A program made the position numbers and the translations under genes. This document shows positions 19,808 to 29,107 of a stretch of DNA of 64,000 nucleotides, one piece after another. The DNA is from Sphingobium sp. (GTDB taxonomy: Bacteria > Pseudomonadota > Alphaproteobacteria > Sphingomonadales > Sphingomonadaceae), in the NCBI GenBank assembly GCA_017744605.1, contig JAGIAZ010000001.1, forward strand, positions 248,001-312,000, given 5' to 3'. The notes under the pieces were generated by a model, which was not told the origin of the DNA, did no database searches, and saw only the letters and a program-made list of their open reading frames with translations. Positions within the stretch are counted from its first letter, which is position 1, and each line of letters starts with the position of its first letter.

Positions 19808-20064
19808 CGTTCATCGCATCCGGAGCCGCCTTCGCCGTGGCTCAAGGGGCAGGCGCGGCCGTCGTGGGCAACAGAAATGACGGAGGCTCCGCCGCGCAGC
19901 GGTGGAAACCGTAGGGCCGCTTGCGGCCCGGTATTTCTGTTGAGGTGCCTTCCTGACAAACAAACGCATTGGCCGCTCGCGGCCAATACATTTTTGGCAC
20001 CGACCACGGCGGCCGGGTCTGCCACGCAGAGACACTGCGAAGGCGGCTCCGGATGCGATGAACG
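19808..20064. repeat. 28-bp perfect inverted repeat, ~201-bp spacer
   Basis: cgttcatcgcatccggagccgccttcgc / gcgaaggcggctccggatgcgatgaacg. Confidence 0.9.
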
Positions 20065-20288
20065 ACGGCGTGCGGCATCGATGGCGGGCCGAGGCGTCCC
20101 GCCGAGGACCGCCATGGCGCGACCTCTCGGTATCGCGAAGACGGTGCCCCAAGCGCCGCGAAAGGGATCGTTACCGCGTCAGCGGGCAAGACCCCGAAGG
20201 GGGCTTGATCGGAGCGCAGCGGAGATAGAGCCCGGTGCCCGCCTTGGCGGGCATTCGCCCTACCCCTTTCCTTGCCGGGGCGTCTTAC

Positions 20289-20498
20289 TCAATCGCCGGT
20301 TGATCCGATCCAGAGCAATTCGAGGGATCCCGGTCCGCGTCGAAACCCCTCGATCTGCACCTGCTGATCGCAGCGATCACCAAGATCATCGCTGGTTTCG
20401 AGACGCCAGACGGGGCCATCCTCGGTTTCGAGGACGGGGCCACGCTCCCCGATCCGGAGCGTGCCGCGCAACCGCAACGGCAGACCATTGGTGCTCAT
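20289..20498 (-). CDS. Small protein, DUF5818-like
   Basis: MSTNGLPLRLRGTLRIGERGPVLETEDGPVWRLETSDDLGDRCDQQVQIEGFRRGPGSLELLWIGSTGD. Confidence 0.55.
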   Translation of the reverse strand: MSTNGLPLRLRGTLRIGERGPVLETEDGPVWRLETSDDLGDRCDQQVQIEGFRRGPGSLELLWIGSTGD

Positions 20499-20663
20499 CG
20501 GCAAAGGTCTGGGCGCATCCACGTCCGCCCTTTTGGAAGCCAACAACGTCCATCGGCGCGCTTTGAAATCGGAACATACATGTGCTGGCTCCTGCCATAT
20601 ATGAGATTGGCATTGCAATCTTGTTCGATTTATGTTCCTGTCCACTCCCTCAAGGAGCATGTC

Positions 20664-21053
20664 ATGATCCGCGATTATCTCGCCAGCCTCGATCTCAATC
20701 TTGGGCTTTACGATGCTGCGGTCGATCCTGACCTGCCGCTGGTCCGGCGCAAACTGGCAAGCCGCGCCGCGCAGGAAGATGTCGATGGCGGCTATTACGA
20801 GGCGCAGGAATTGGCGGAAGCTTTTCTGCAAGCGGCGCAGGAGGCCAATGGCGGCATCGAGGACGATGACAGCCCGGCGCGAACCCGGTTGCGGGATATC
20901 CTCGCGCGAAACCTCGACTATCAGCGCGAGCTGTTCGATCTGGTGTGCACCGCGCCGCTGGCAGATGCTGCGGCGCATTTGTGCTGGCTCACCGAGATGA
21001 TGAAAGGCCGGGGCAAGCTCTATCGGCCTGTAACCGACGCGCGCAGGAAATAG
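20664..21053 (+). CDS. Hypothetical protein
   Basis: MIRDYLASLDLNLGLYDAAVDPDL...; SD-like aaggag upstream; one of few plus-strand genes in the block. Confidence 0.65.
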   Translation: MIRDYLASLDLNLGLYDAAVDPDLPLVRRKLASRAAQEDVDGGYYEAQELAEAFLQAAQEANGGIEDDDSPARTRLRDILARNLDYQRELFDLVCTAPLADAAAHLCWLTEMMKGRGKLYRPVTDARRK

Positions 21054-21088
21054 CGGCCCCCTCGCGCGGCTCGGCCTCGTTATGGCGG

Positions 21089-21316
21089 TCAATCCGTGAC
21101 GGGGGCAAGATATTGCGTTTCGACCAACTCGGTTTTCTGGACCCGTTCGCGCGGCGACATATCGAGCCGCACATAGAAGCCAGCGAAATGGGTCCGGACA
21201 ATGGTTCCGATGCGACCAGCGAAGCGATCGCCGCCGACACGGGGGCGCAGCCGAATTCTGACGCGATCGCCGATCGCGAAATCCGATCCGTCACTAGGCG
21301 GTTGAGGACCGGTCAT
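21089..21316 (-). CDS. Small hypothetical protein
   Basis: MTGPQPPSDGSDFAIGDRVRIRLRPRVGGDRFAGRIGTIVRTHFAGFYVRLDMSPRERV; 4-nt overlap with upstream ORF. Confidence 0.65.
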   Translation of the reverse strand: MTGPQPPSDGSDFAIGDRVRIRLRPRVGGDRFAGRIGTIVRTHFAGFYVRLDMSPRERVQKTELVETQYLAPVTD

Positions 21317-21861
21317 TGTGGCGGCTCCCTGCGGCGGGGAGCCAGGGCCATGCGATCGCGATGGGGCAAAAAGCGAAGGCGCGCGCCCCTGAAGAGACTG
21401 TCGTCCCAAGTCTCCTCAAGATGGGCCTGCTCGATCGCCTTCAGGATCGGAAGGAGCGCCGCGCGGGCATCGGCCTCGCTGCGCGCGGGATGCAAAAGCA
21501 CTTGCAGCGTCATCGGCACGTCGGCGGTATAATATTGAGCGCAGACGTCATCGGCGTCGCATCGGAGGATCGGACCGGTTGAGGAGGACCAGTCGACATG
21601 ACTGGCGATCCATTCGGGCACGAAGTCCCAATCAAAACATAAGGGGTAATCGTCCTCCACGCGGCGCCAATCGGCTTCGACCGCGTCGGTCCAACCGATG
21701 ACGATCAGGCGCAATGCGGCGGTTCCGATCTCGCGGAACGTGGCGCGAACCGCCAGTGTGCGTTCGATGGAATCAGAGTTCGTCGATGGGTCGTCGCGAA
21801 AGTTCAGCACCGCTTCCCATAGGCAAGCCGCGGTTTCGAGGGATTCGGTATGATCGGTCAT
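21313..21861 (-). CDS. Hypothetical protein
   Basis: 182-aa ORF MTDHTESLETAACLWEAVLNFRDDP..., operonic position. Confidence 0.65.
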   Translation of the reverse strand: MTDHTESLETAACLWEAVLNFRDDPSTNSDSIERTLAVRATFREIGTAALRLIVIGWTDAVEADWRRVEDDYPLCFDWDFVPEWIASHVDWSSSTGPILRCDADDVCAQYYTADVPMTLQVLLHPARSEADARAALLPILKAIEQAHLEETWDDSLFRGARLRFLPHRDRMALAPRRREPPQ

Positions 21862-21990
21862 GATCCGTTCCTTGTCGGGAGGGGACCAGGCTGCGCACGC
21901 CCACGGCGCTGCGCGACCGGAGGTCGGCAGGCGCGGCTCAACGGCGCGGTCCTGGTCGTGATCGAGGAGGAATAATGCGCGTCCTGTGGG

Positions 21991-22437
21991 CTAGCCGCTC
22001 ACCCGGATCGCGAGCACTGGAACATTTATCGGCGGAAGCGATTCGAAAACGGAGGTGAACCCGGGCGGGATCGGAAAGACCGTGGTATCCACGATGGCCC
22101 GGGCGTGCCGCGTCTCCAGTTCGCCGGGCCTGGCTTTCCAGGGAGCCTCCAGGATGTCGAAGCGGTCTTCCCGGTCCTTCGACCGGATCAAGGTGAAATC
22201 GCCGCACCAGCAGTCCCTGCCCGGACAGAGGTTCCCGATCTCGGCGGATAACGTGGCATCGCCGGTGCGGCGCCGCAACGATTGCACCAGCGCGCCGCTC
22301 ATCCGCCCGAGCGGAAGCGCACGCATAGGGTCGGTGTCACGATCGGGGAATTCGACCAGCCACCAGTCGCGTCGATGGTGGAGCACAATGGCGCAACAAC
22401 GGTAGATATCTGGAATGGCGGCGGATGTGGGGGGCAT
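21991..22437 (-). CDS. Hypothetical protein
   Basis: MPPTSAAIPDIYRCCAIVLHHRRDWWLVEFPDRD...; start ATG 22437 with SD. Confidence 0.65.
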   Translation of the reverse strand: MPPTSAAIPDIYRCCAIVLHHRRDWWLVEFPDRDTDPMRALPLGRMSGALVQSLRRRTGDATLSAEIGNLCPGRDCWCGDFTLIRSKDREDRFDILEAPWKARPGELETRHARAIVDTTVFPIPPGFTSVFESLPPINVPVLAIRVSG

Positions 22438-22572
22438 GGCAATCTCCTGATGATCGAGCGAACGGACGCGGTGCGTTGCCCATTCGGACCCACGCACTAT
22501 GTCGCCCATTCCCGCCTCCTCCCCTCCACGCTGTAAGTGTCAGGCTGCGAAATCGGAGAGCCGATCCGCGCA

Positions 22573-23619
22573 TCAGGCAGCCAGTCGCGTTAAGCTTTGA
22601 CGCCGGCCATCATCCGCATTGTCGGACCGTCGCAGTTCGGCAGCGCGGATCTGAAAGCGCGCCCGGTCGGATCGGCCGCGTCGAACGCGAAACTCGTCAT
22701 CCACGACGTCATTGACCCTTGCCCATTGATTCCATGCGAAATTGCGTCCCAGGCCCACGGTTGTATTCGAACTCGGGAAACGGTCTGCGTTCGAGACAAG
22801 CTCCTCCCATGTGGCGCCGAATTCGACCTCATCGAAGCGACTGTGTCGCCCTGTGAGCGCGGTGCGTTCAAGCAGGAGCGCCCGTTCGAGCAGGTCAGGA
22901 TGGTGGGCGGCGAGCCAATACAGCTCCCAGATTTTCGAAGCCGGGCAGAAGAAACAGGCCGATTTGATCGGCACATAGTCGACGCCCAACACGTCCATGA
23001 TGATCGCGATGCAGTCTTCGCGCGTCCAGCCGAGAAGCTGTAGCGGATAGGCGTAATCGAAATCGGCATCGACCGTCCGCAGATTCCGCGACCGCCGAAG
23101 ATCGGCGCGACCGCAATCATAGCCGATCAGTTTGACGATGCGCTGACCGGTTCCTTCCGCTTCAGTCCATACAGGATGGGGCAGCGCCGCGTTCGGTCCG
23201 GAACGCGCGCCCTTGATAAGTTGGTCCTGCGGAATCTGTTTCCATTTTATGGAACAACTTTTCATGCCGAAGGCCAGAGACGGCAGAGTTTCATTGGTGA
23301 GACAGTTACCGAAAAGATCGTCATAGCCGGTTGAGGCGAGCGGAATTTTTCGGCAGGTGATGATGGGCGGCCAGTTCCATGCGGCGAGGATCGCGTTCAT
23401 CCGATCCCGGTGGGCAATGGTCTCCGGCTTTTCACCGCCGACATCAGCGAACGTGATAACCTGCGGCTGGATTTCGGCGAGATAGAGCGCGATCAGCATC
23501 GCGGTTGAGTCAACCCCAGCGCCGAAACAGGCTGCGAGCAAGCGTCCCTTGAGCGATCGTAGGCGATGAGCCAGGAAAGAGGCGCGCGCCCTCTCGCTGG
23601 TGAAAGATGGCAGAAGCAT
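22573..23619 (-). CDS. PP-loop ATPase / PAPS-reductase-like protein
   Basis: CFGAGVDSTAMLIALYLAEIQPQVITFADVGGEKPETIAHRDRMN; KSACFFCPASKIWELYWLA cysteine motif. Confidence 0.78.
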   Translation of the reverse strand: MLLPSFTSERARASFLAHRLRSLKGRLLAACFGAGVDSTAMLIALYLAEIQPQVITFADVGGEKPETIAHRDRMNAILAAWNWPPIITCRKIPLASTGYDDLFGNCLTNETLPSLAFGMKSCSIKWKQIPQDQLIKGARSGPNAALPHPVWTEAEGTGQRIVKLIGYDCGRADLRRSRNLRTVDADFDYAYPLQLLGWTREDCIAIIMDVLGVDYVPIKSACFFCPASKIWELYWLAAHHPDLLERALLLERTALTGRHSRFDEVEFGATWEELVSNADRFPSSNTTVGLGRNFAWNQWARVNDVVDDEFRVRRGRSDRARFQIRAAELRRSDNADDGRRQSLTRLAA

Positions 23620-23771
23620 CGGTAAATGCCTTCCTATTGGCGGCGGAGGTTGGAGCTTCGGCGGCGGCGCGCCTTCATATGATCGCCAGAAACCCGACCA
23701 CGACGGCGATCGGGTTTCTGGCGCATCAGCACGCCAGCATTCGACGTCCCCCGCTGGCTAGGGGCGCCGTT

Positions 23772-23972
23772 TCAACGGTAGGCGTCATCGACGCCTGCAC
23801 TACCGCTCGGCTGGAGACGGCTGGCGATCGCCTCATTATACTGCCGGGCCACATCGCGCGCAGTCGAGCGGCTATTCCAACGCCAGTCTTCATCATACAC
23901 GGCGGATCCGTCCGGGCTTCGCACGATCCATCCATCCTGATCGCGCGAAACGCGATAAGGGCGGACACGCAT
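23772..23972 (-). CDS. Small hypothetical protein
   Basis: MRVRPYRVSRDQDGWIVRSPDGSAVYDEDWRWNSRSTARDVARQYNEAI. Confidence 0.45.
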   Translation of the reverse strand: MRVRPYRVSRDQDGWIVRSPDGSAVYDEDWRWNSRSTARDVARQYNEAIASRLQPSGSAGVDDAYR

Positions 23973-23973
23973 C

Positions 23974-24168
23974 CTAACAGCCCGGCCCGGGGTCGGGCGT
24001 CACGCACAACCAGATGTCGTTTTCGAACGCATCCGCCAACTCGCGGGCATCAGGCCGGTCACCGGCGGCATCGAGCAAGCGGAGATCTTCGACGACGGTC
24101 CGCTCCTGTTCGCTGTCAAGATAGTGCGAAAATGTACATCGACGATCGATATCGAGTGGGTGAGCCAT
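23974..24168 (-). CDS. Small hypothetical protein
   Basis: MAHPLDIDRRCTFSHYLDSEQERTVVEDLRLLDAAGDRPDARELADAFENDI; SD aaggagg upstream. Confidence 0.5.
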   Translation of the reverse strand: MAHPLDIDRRCTFSHYLDSEQERTVVEDLRLLDAAGDRPDARELADAFENDIWLCVTPDPGPGC

Positions 24169-24230
24169 GACTGATGTCCTCCTTTGATTGGGGGGGCAGG
24201 CGCGGTGTCGAAGCGGTCAGGTGATCGCCG

Positions 24231-24677
24231 TCACAGTTTCGCTGTGCGTTCGATCATCAGCCGAAACGCGCCACCGTCATCAAGGACGATATAAATGCAG
24301 GCCTCGTTTTCCGCTTCGTTCGAAGCCGTGGCTAAGCTCGCGATATTGGCCCGCGTTCCGAATGTGTCGGAGACAATATCGGCAGCTCCATCACCGGGAC
24401 CCGTGCGTTCGCGCTCGCATTTATCGATATGCGTCTCGATAAGTTCCGACACGAATGCGACCATCGTCGAAAGACGCGTTCTCGACCGATGGCCCGCAGC
24501 GGATTCGCCCGCACGGTCGGCGAGATCACACAGGAGCGGCGTGAGCGCGGCCTTGATATCGGCCAGTAAATCCAGGTGCTCCTTGGCTTCCAGGACATGC
24601 AGCATGGATTCGGGTATCAGAGCGTTGACGGCATGGGTCGCAGCATCGACCAGCGCATCGAGACGATAGGTTTTCAT
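24231..24677 (-). CDS. Hypothetical protein
   Basis: MKTYRLDALVDAATHAVNALIPESMLHVLEAKEHLDLLADIKAAL...; SD upstream. Confidence 0.6.
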   Translation of the reverse strand: MKTYRLDALVDAATHAVNALIPESMLHVLEAKEHLDLLADIKAALTPLLCDLADRAGESAAGHRSRTRLSTMVAFVSELIETHIDKCERERTGPGDGAADIVSDTFGTRANIASLATASNEAENEACIYIVLDDGGAFRLMIERTAKL

Positions 24678-24697
24678 GGGAGTTTCCTTGACGATAT

Positions 24698-24730
24698 GAT
24701 CGGGCAAGGCGCCAAAACGCCTGCCCGATC
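24698..24730. terminator. Intra-operon hairpin (no T-tract)
   Basis: gatcgggcaaggcg-ccaaaa-cgcctgcccgatc with one bulge, just upstream of the 24677 start codon. Confidence 0.4.
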
Positions 24731-24749
24731 CTGGTAGAAATGGGAAAGG

Positions 24750-26450
24750 CTATGCCGCGACGTTGCTCGCGGACGCGTCGTCGTTGTCGGCGAAGGATGC
24801 TTCGACCTTATAATTGACGGCACGCATGACGATCATCCGGTCATCGGGGATCAACCAGGAAACATGCTCACGGATCGCCTCGCGCACTCGCTCGATGACC
24901 GCCGTATCCTCGCCGAGCAAAAGCAGGTTGGCGGTAAAGCGCGCCTGCATCTCGAACGCCGTCTCCTGGGTTTCATGGCTGTCGGCGTCGCTATCGTCAC
25001 TTGATATGAAACAGGCGTCGACCAGCAGGCAGGCGAGATCGGCCGGCGAGATGGCGCAGTCAGTGGAAAGCAGGATTGCGACGTCTTCCAGGCCACACCA
25101 GCAATCGGAAGGGATGATCACAATATCGGCGGGCAACCACATTACATCCTCGGATGCCTCAGGTTCACCATTGGCCCGCACGGCGCATTCGAGCGTGATC
25201 GCATCGACGCGTCCGGAATCGAGGTTGGACGGGACCGGCCCATCCCCGCCGTATTCGAGCACATCATTATCGCCCCGCTCGATCCGGAAGTTCCAGCTGA
25301 GCACACGCGGTAGCGCATCGTACCAGGCATAGCCGGCGAATTCACGGATAGGATCGACCGGTATCGCGCCAAGCGGTCGCCCCGAGGTGAGCGCGCGGGC
25401 GACGCATTGCTCGATATGAGCCTCGGCCGTTGGCATCAGAATCATCGGCTCGCCGGCGACTCGCTCGCCAAGGGAATCATCGTCGGTATCCGCGCTGCGC
25501 GGCCTCCATGCGAAAAGCCATGGTGCAGCGTCGGGCAGCAAGACCCCAAGGTCCTTGGCGCGCAGCCAATCCCGATGCGCGAGCCGGTGATATCCTTCGC
25601 GGGCGATGGTGCGATAGATCGCTGCCTCGCAAGCCTCGCGCAACGACACCAAAGCTTCTTTCTGCACCATTTCCTTGCGCGCGGGCAAAACGAGCTGGAG
25701 GTGCGGCGCATCAACGATGTCGACCTTGGCATACCAGCCGCGATGATCATCGACGCTTTGGATATGTGGCAGTCTGCACGGAACGGTGAGACCGTGAAAA
25801 TTGATCCGCACCAGTTCGTGCGGCGGACGGTGCGGATCAGCGAAGATGCCGATCCGACAACCGTTCCAATCCTCGACCCGGACCGCATCCCGCAGGAATT
25901 GTTCTTGGACCTGCCGTTTTCCACAGAACGAGATCGGGACCGGACAGAAGCGCGCGGCGGCCCGTACCGCCTCTTCAAGCTGGTCGGCCCAAGCCTTGGG
26001 GAGATCGATTTCGATTTCGGTGCCCTTGTCTAGCGAGGCCGGCGAAAGGTCGAGCGGCTCGCCGCTTTCCCAGGCATCGGGCGGGATGGTCACCTGCCAG
26101 CTTGCGCCGAATTTGGCAGCGTAAGAGCGCACGGTAACGCGGTGTCCGGCGAGGCTGAACACGCCCATGCCCGCCGGATCTTCCCGCCGCGCGATCTCGG
26201 CATCCCAGCCGGAATCTCCAAGGCGCAGAAATTTCGCCGGCTCGTCAATGCCCCTGCCGTCGTCCCGGATACTGAGGACCGGGCCAGACCCTCGGTCGAC
26301 CCGGTCGATATGGATATGGCTCGCGCCAGCGCGCCGACTGTTCTGGATCGCCTCGGTCAGGACGTCCGTGACGCTGCCGTTGAAGAACCTGCCGATTTTG
26401 GTGAGCAGCGATTGGTCAACGGTGGTCTGGATTGTGGTAAGAAGGGTCAT
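24750..26450 (-). CDS. HSP90/GHKL-type ATP-binding protein
   Basis: DVLTEAIQNSRRAGASHIHI...LSIRDDGRGIDEPAKFLRLGDSGWD...DPAGMGVFSLAGHRVTV GHKL motifs. Confidence 0.8.
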   Translation of the reverse strand: MTLLTTIQTTVDQSLLTKIGRFFNGSVTDVLTEAIQNSRRAGASHIHIDRVDRGSGPVLSIRDDGRGIDEPAKFLRLGDSGWDAEIARREDPAGMGVFSLAGHRVTVRSYAAKFGASWQVTIPPDAWESGEPLDLSPASLDKGTEIEIDLPKAWADQLEEAVRAAARFCPVPISFCGKRQVQEQFLRDAVRVEDWNGCRIGIFADPHRPPHELVRINFHGLTVPCRLPHIQSVDDHRGWYAKVDIVDAPHLQLVLPARKEMVQKEALVSLREACEAAIYRTIAREGYHRLAHRDWLRAKDLGVLLPDAAPWLFAWRPRSADTDDDSLGERVAGEPMILMPTAEAHIEQCVARALTSGRPLGAIPVDPIREFAGYAWYDALPRVLSWNFRIERGDNDVLEYGGDGPVPSNLDSGRVDAITLECAVRANGEPEASEDVMWLPADIVIIPSDCWCGLEDVAILLSTDCAISPADLACLLVDACFISSDDSDADSHETQETAFEMQARFTANLLLLGEDTAVIERVREAIREHVSWLIPDDRMIVMRAVNYKVEASFADNDDASASNVAA

Positions 26451-26542
26451 GAAAGCCTCCGGGCTTGCCGCGACACCCTTGTCGCAACCACCCCTCCCCC
26501 CTCCCCTCCCGGTGGCATCGGCCGGGAAACCGATCGAGCACG

Positions 26543-27004
26543 TCAGGCGGCGCGGCGCTCGCAGTCCTGGCGCAGACCGACGTCATAAGCGGTGAGGATG
26601 TCGCACTCCGCCGCGAGCCGGTCATAGGCGCCGGTCAGATCATCGATGTCGGTCCAGATCGCGGCGTCGCCCGGTTCATGGTCGATCGCGATGACGGGGC
26701 GCAGGAGGTCGGCGGTCATTTCCGGAAAGATGATCCGCACGACCAGCGTCTCGATCCGCTTCGCCAGCACGCCGATATTGGCGGCGAGCGCGCCGCGTCC
26801 GGCATCGGTCAGATCGAAGAAGCGATCGGGCGCGATCACCGGTGCGATCCGCAGGCACGGGATCGACCCGGCGACCTTGGGCGCCTTGACGATGTAGGTC
26901 CGCACCCGGCGCTCGATGTCGACCGCCTCGGCGGAAATGAGCGCGCGATACTCATAGAAAGGCAGCGTCCCCGCGATGCGGGAACGGGTCACGACGATGT
27001 CCAT
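26543..27004 (-). CDS. Hypothetical protein
   Basis: MDIVVTRSRIAGTLPFYEYRALISAEAVDIERRVRTYIVKAP... Confidence 0.6.
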   Translation of the reverse strand: MDIVVTRSRIAGTLPFYEYRALISAEAVDIERRVRTYIVKAPKVAGSIPCLRIAPVIAPDRFFDLTDAGRGALAANIGVLAKRIETLVVRIIFPEMTADLLRPVIAIDHEPGDAAIWTDIDDLTGAYDRLAAECDILTAYDVGLRQDCERRAA

Positions 27005-27015
27005 GATGGGTCTCC

Positions 27016-27108
27016 TTAGGCGACCAGGCCATGGAGGCAGTTGGCGAGGGTGGTCAGCGCGGACGGGTCGAGCGCCTGCTGGAACCGGAAGGCGATATCG
27101 TAGGACAT
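27016..27108 (-). CDS. Candidate 30-aa microprotein
   Basis: MSYDIAFRFQQALDPSALTTLANCLHGLVA, SD-like aggag upstream, G-rich motif about 49 nt upstream. Confidence 0.4.
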   Translation of the reverse strand: MSYDIAFRFQQALDPSALTTLANCLHGLVA

Positions 27109-27207
27109 GGGCGATGCTCCTGAGGTCCGGGCGCACTCCCACGCCCGCCCCATTTCCCACTCCCTCCCCTCCCTGCCGCGATCACCGGCGGCGGCAGCGC
27201 ACCGCCA

Positions 27208-27903
27208 TCACCATTCATATTCGGGGAGATGCGCGGTGGTGCCCGCATCCCGGTCGAGCAGCAGATACGTGCAGCCCTGGTCGCGGGCGAAGGTCAGCGC
27301 GGCGGCGAGATCGGCGGGAAGCTTGTCCTGGTCGGCGGGGGGCACCGGATTGGCCGACACGAACCAGCCATAATGGTTATTGGCGACGCTGAGCGGACAC
27401 TGCATCGGTTCGATCTGCGCCCATTGGTCGAGCAGGGACGAGGTCGCCTTGGTGATATGGCTGGTCGACAGCACCAGATAGTCACCATATTCCAGTTCCT
27501 CGCGATCGACGCCGGTCTGGGGATCGACGTGCAGCATGGCCGTCTGCAGCCGGTCTTCAGGATGGCGATTGAAATAGTCGCGAGCGGCTGTCGCATCATC
27601 GAGCGCGGCGGGATCGCGCGGGTGGTTGATCTCACCCCATTCACGCCGGCAGAAATCCGCGACCTGGGCCAGCAGATGGTGATGGTCGATCGCAGCGAGC
27701 ATCAGGATGCCGCCCTGGTGCGTGATCTGTCCCACATAGAGGAAGAAGGACCAGGGCACGACGGTCTTGCCGATCGCGGCGATCCCGGTGCCCAAGTCGG
27801 CGAGGAGCGTGTGCATCTCGTCGGTATTCGGCATGTGGGCTTCGAGCGCGGCGCGCACTCGTTCGAGCAGTGCCAGATGATCCGCCTTGGTGGTTGTCGT
27901 CAT
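27208..27903 (-). CDS. DUF5983-like hypothetical protein
   Basis: YLVLSTSHITKATSSLLDQW...AALTFARDQGCTYLLLDRDAGTTAHLPEYEW. Confidence 0.5.
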   Translation of the reverse strand: MTTTTKADHLALLERVRAALEAHMPNTDEMHTLLADLGTGIAAIGKTVVPWSFFLYVGQITHQGGILMLAAIDHHHLLAQVADFCRREWGEINHPRDPAALDDATAARDYFNRHPEDRLQTAMLHVDPQTGVDREELEYGDYLVLSTSHITKATSSLLDQWAQIEPMQCPLSVANNHYGWFVSANPVPPADQDKLPADLAAALTFARDQGCTYLLLDRDAGTTAHLPEYEW

Positions 27904-27949
27904 GGTGGTGATCCTTCGGTGTTGGAGGAACGATGGGCCGCTCGACCGG

Positions 27950-29077
27950 TCAGGCACGGTTCGCCGGCTTGAGCGCGATCAGCTCGGCGAAGCGATCGCG
28001 GACGGTCGAGGCGGTGGGGTAGAGAATGCGAAGTCGATGGCGCGCGAGGATCGGCGCGCGCACCGACGTGATGATGGCCGCCTCCTCCAATGTCGGGACG
28101 CGCGACGGCCATCCCTTCACGAACCGCAAATCCGGCGGCATCGACGCTTCCAGCGCGCGGCGCTCGCCCGCATCGCGTTTCGCCTGGTCGATGGCGGCGG
28201 CGAGATCGGACGGCAGCGCGTCGGGCGCGACATCGGCGAGCCAGCGGGCCGGCTGGAAGGAGAAGGTCGACGCCGCTTCGATACCGACCAGATGGCGATA
28301 ATGATCAAGATTGGCCGGGGCGCGGACCGATGCGGTGAGATCGTGGAACGAGGCGAGCACGCAGAAGCGGCAGCTCAGCCGCGTCGCGCCGTGGATATGA
28401 TAAGCGTCATGCAGTGGCACTGCGCCCCGCGCGTGGCAGGCGAATACGCTGTCGGCGGCCCAATCGACCAATGGATGCCAGAGCATCATGCGCGTTCCGT
28501 GGCGGTTGCCCGGCTTCGCGAACCGGGGGTCGATTTTCGAGACCGGCGTGTTGCGCCGCCGCAGACTCTCGTCGCGGCGAATGCCGACCACGGAGATGAT
28601 CGTCTGCCCGCGCAATCGCCGCGCCAAGGCGGGTCCGATCACCTGAGCCTTGAGTTCCGAGGTGCAGAAGCGCAGCGATGATGAAGACCAGGGACCGATG
28701 AGATTATAGGTCTCCAGCGCCTCGTAGCGCGTCTTGCCATTCTCGAACCGTTGCTCCCAGCGCGCCACCATGTCGCCGGCACCACGGCGCACGACGATCA
28801 ACGGCACGCCGATATGCGCGGCGATGGCTTCCACGGTCACGGGCGTCGTCTCCCATTCGGCGCGGCCGAGATCGGCATGGACGGCGATACGGCGGTCGCG
28901 GGGGTGGCCCATGCGGTCGAGCAACCCGCTCACCGCATGGGCCGACGCGCCGCTGTCCTTGCCGCCGGAGAGATTGAAGGCGACCCACGCGCCATCGGCG
29001 AGCGCATCGCGGACGCGGGCGTCGATCGCCAGCGCCGGAAGAGCGCGATTGAACGCGCCCGGCATCAACATGGACAT
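27950..29077 (-). CDS. PAPS-reductase-like PP-loop ATPase
   Basis: WVAFNLSGGKDSGASAHAV (SGGxDS) and LRFCTSELKAQVI; ATRLSCRFCVLAS. Confidence 0.82.
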   Translation of the reverse strand: MSMLMPGAFNRALPALAIDARVRDALADGAWVAFNLSGGKDSGASAHAVSGLLDRMGHPRDRRIAVHADLGRAEWETTPVTVEAIAAHIGVPLIVVRRGAGDMVARWEQRFENGKTRYEALETYNLIGPWSSSSLRFCTSELKAQVIGPALARRLRGQTIISVVGIRRDESLRRRNTPVSKIDPRFAKPGNRHGTRMMLWHPLVDWAADSVFACHARGAVPLHDAYHIHGATRLSCRFCVLASFHDLTASVRAPANLDHYRHLVGIEAASTFSFQPARWLADVAPDALPSDLAAAIDQAKRDAGERRALEASMPPDLRFVKGWPSRVPTLEEAAIITSVRAPILARHRLRILYPTASTVRDRFAELIALKPANRA

Positions 29078-29107
29078 GACGATTTTCCGTTCAGGGGCGA
29101 GTTGCGC

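Larger units (their letters stand above)
19690..20285 (-). ncRNA. Candidate large structured noncoding RNA / structured DNA element
   Basis: 600-bp gene-free gap; 28-bp perfect inverted repeat (19808-19835 / 20037-20064); nested hairpins at 19914-19929 and 19970-19985; minus-strand tandem terminator-like ends at about 19725-19775. Confidence 0.5.

Noticed and set aside
19747-20115. 122-aa minus ORF in the structured gap
   Set aside because: Its repeated peptide pieces are translations of the inverted repeat arms and hairpins; interpreted as noncoding structure.
19727-20566. 279-aa plus ORF
   Set aside because: Spans the inverted repeat and overlaps the DUF5818-like gene; composition looks noncoding.
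21871-21890. gggaggggacc on the plus strand near 21.88 kb
   Set aside because: Opposite orientation to the nine-motif series and lacks the second GGGAG run; not counted.
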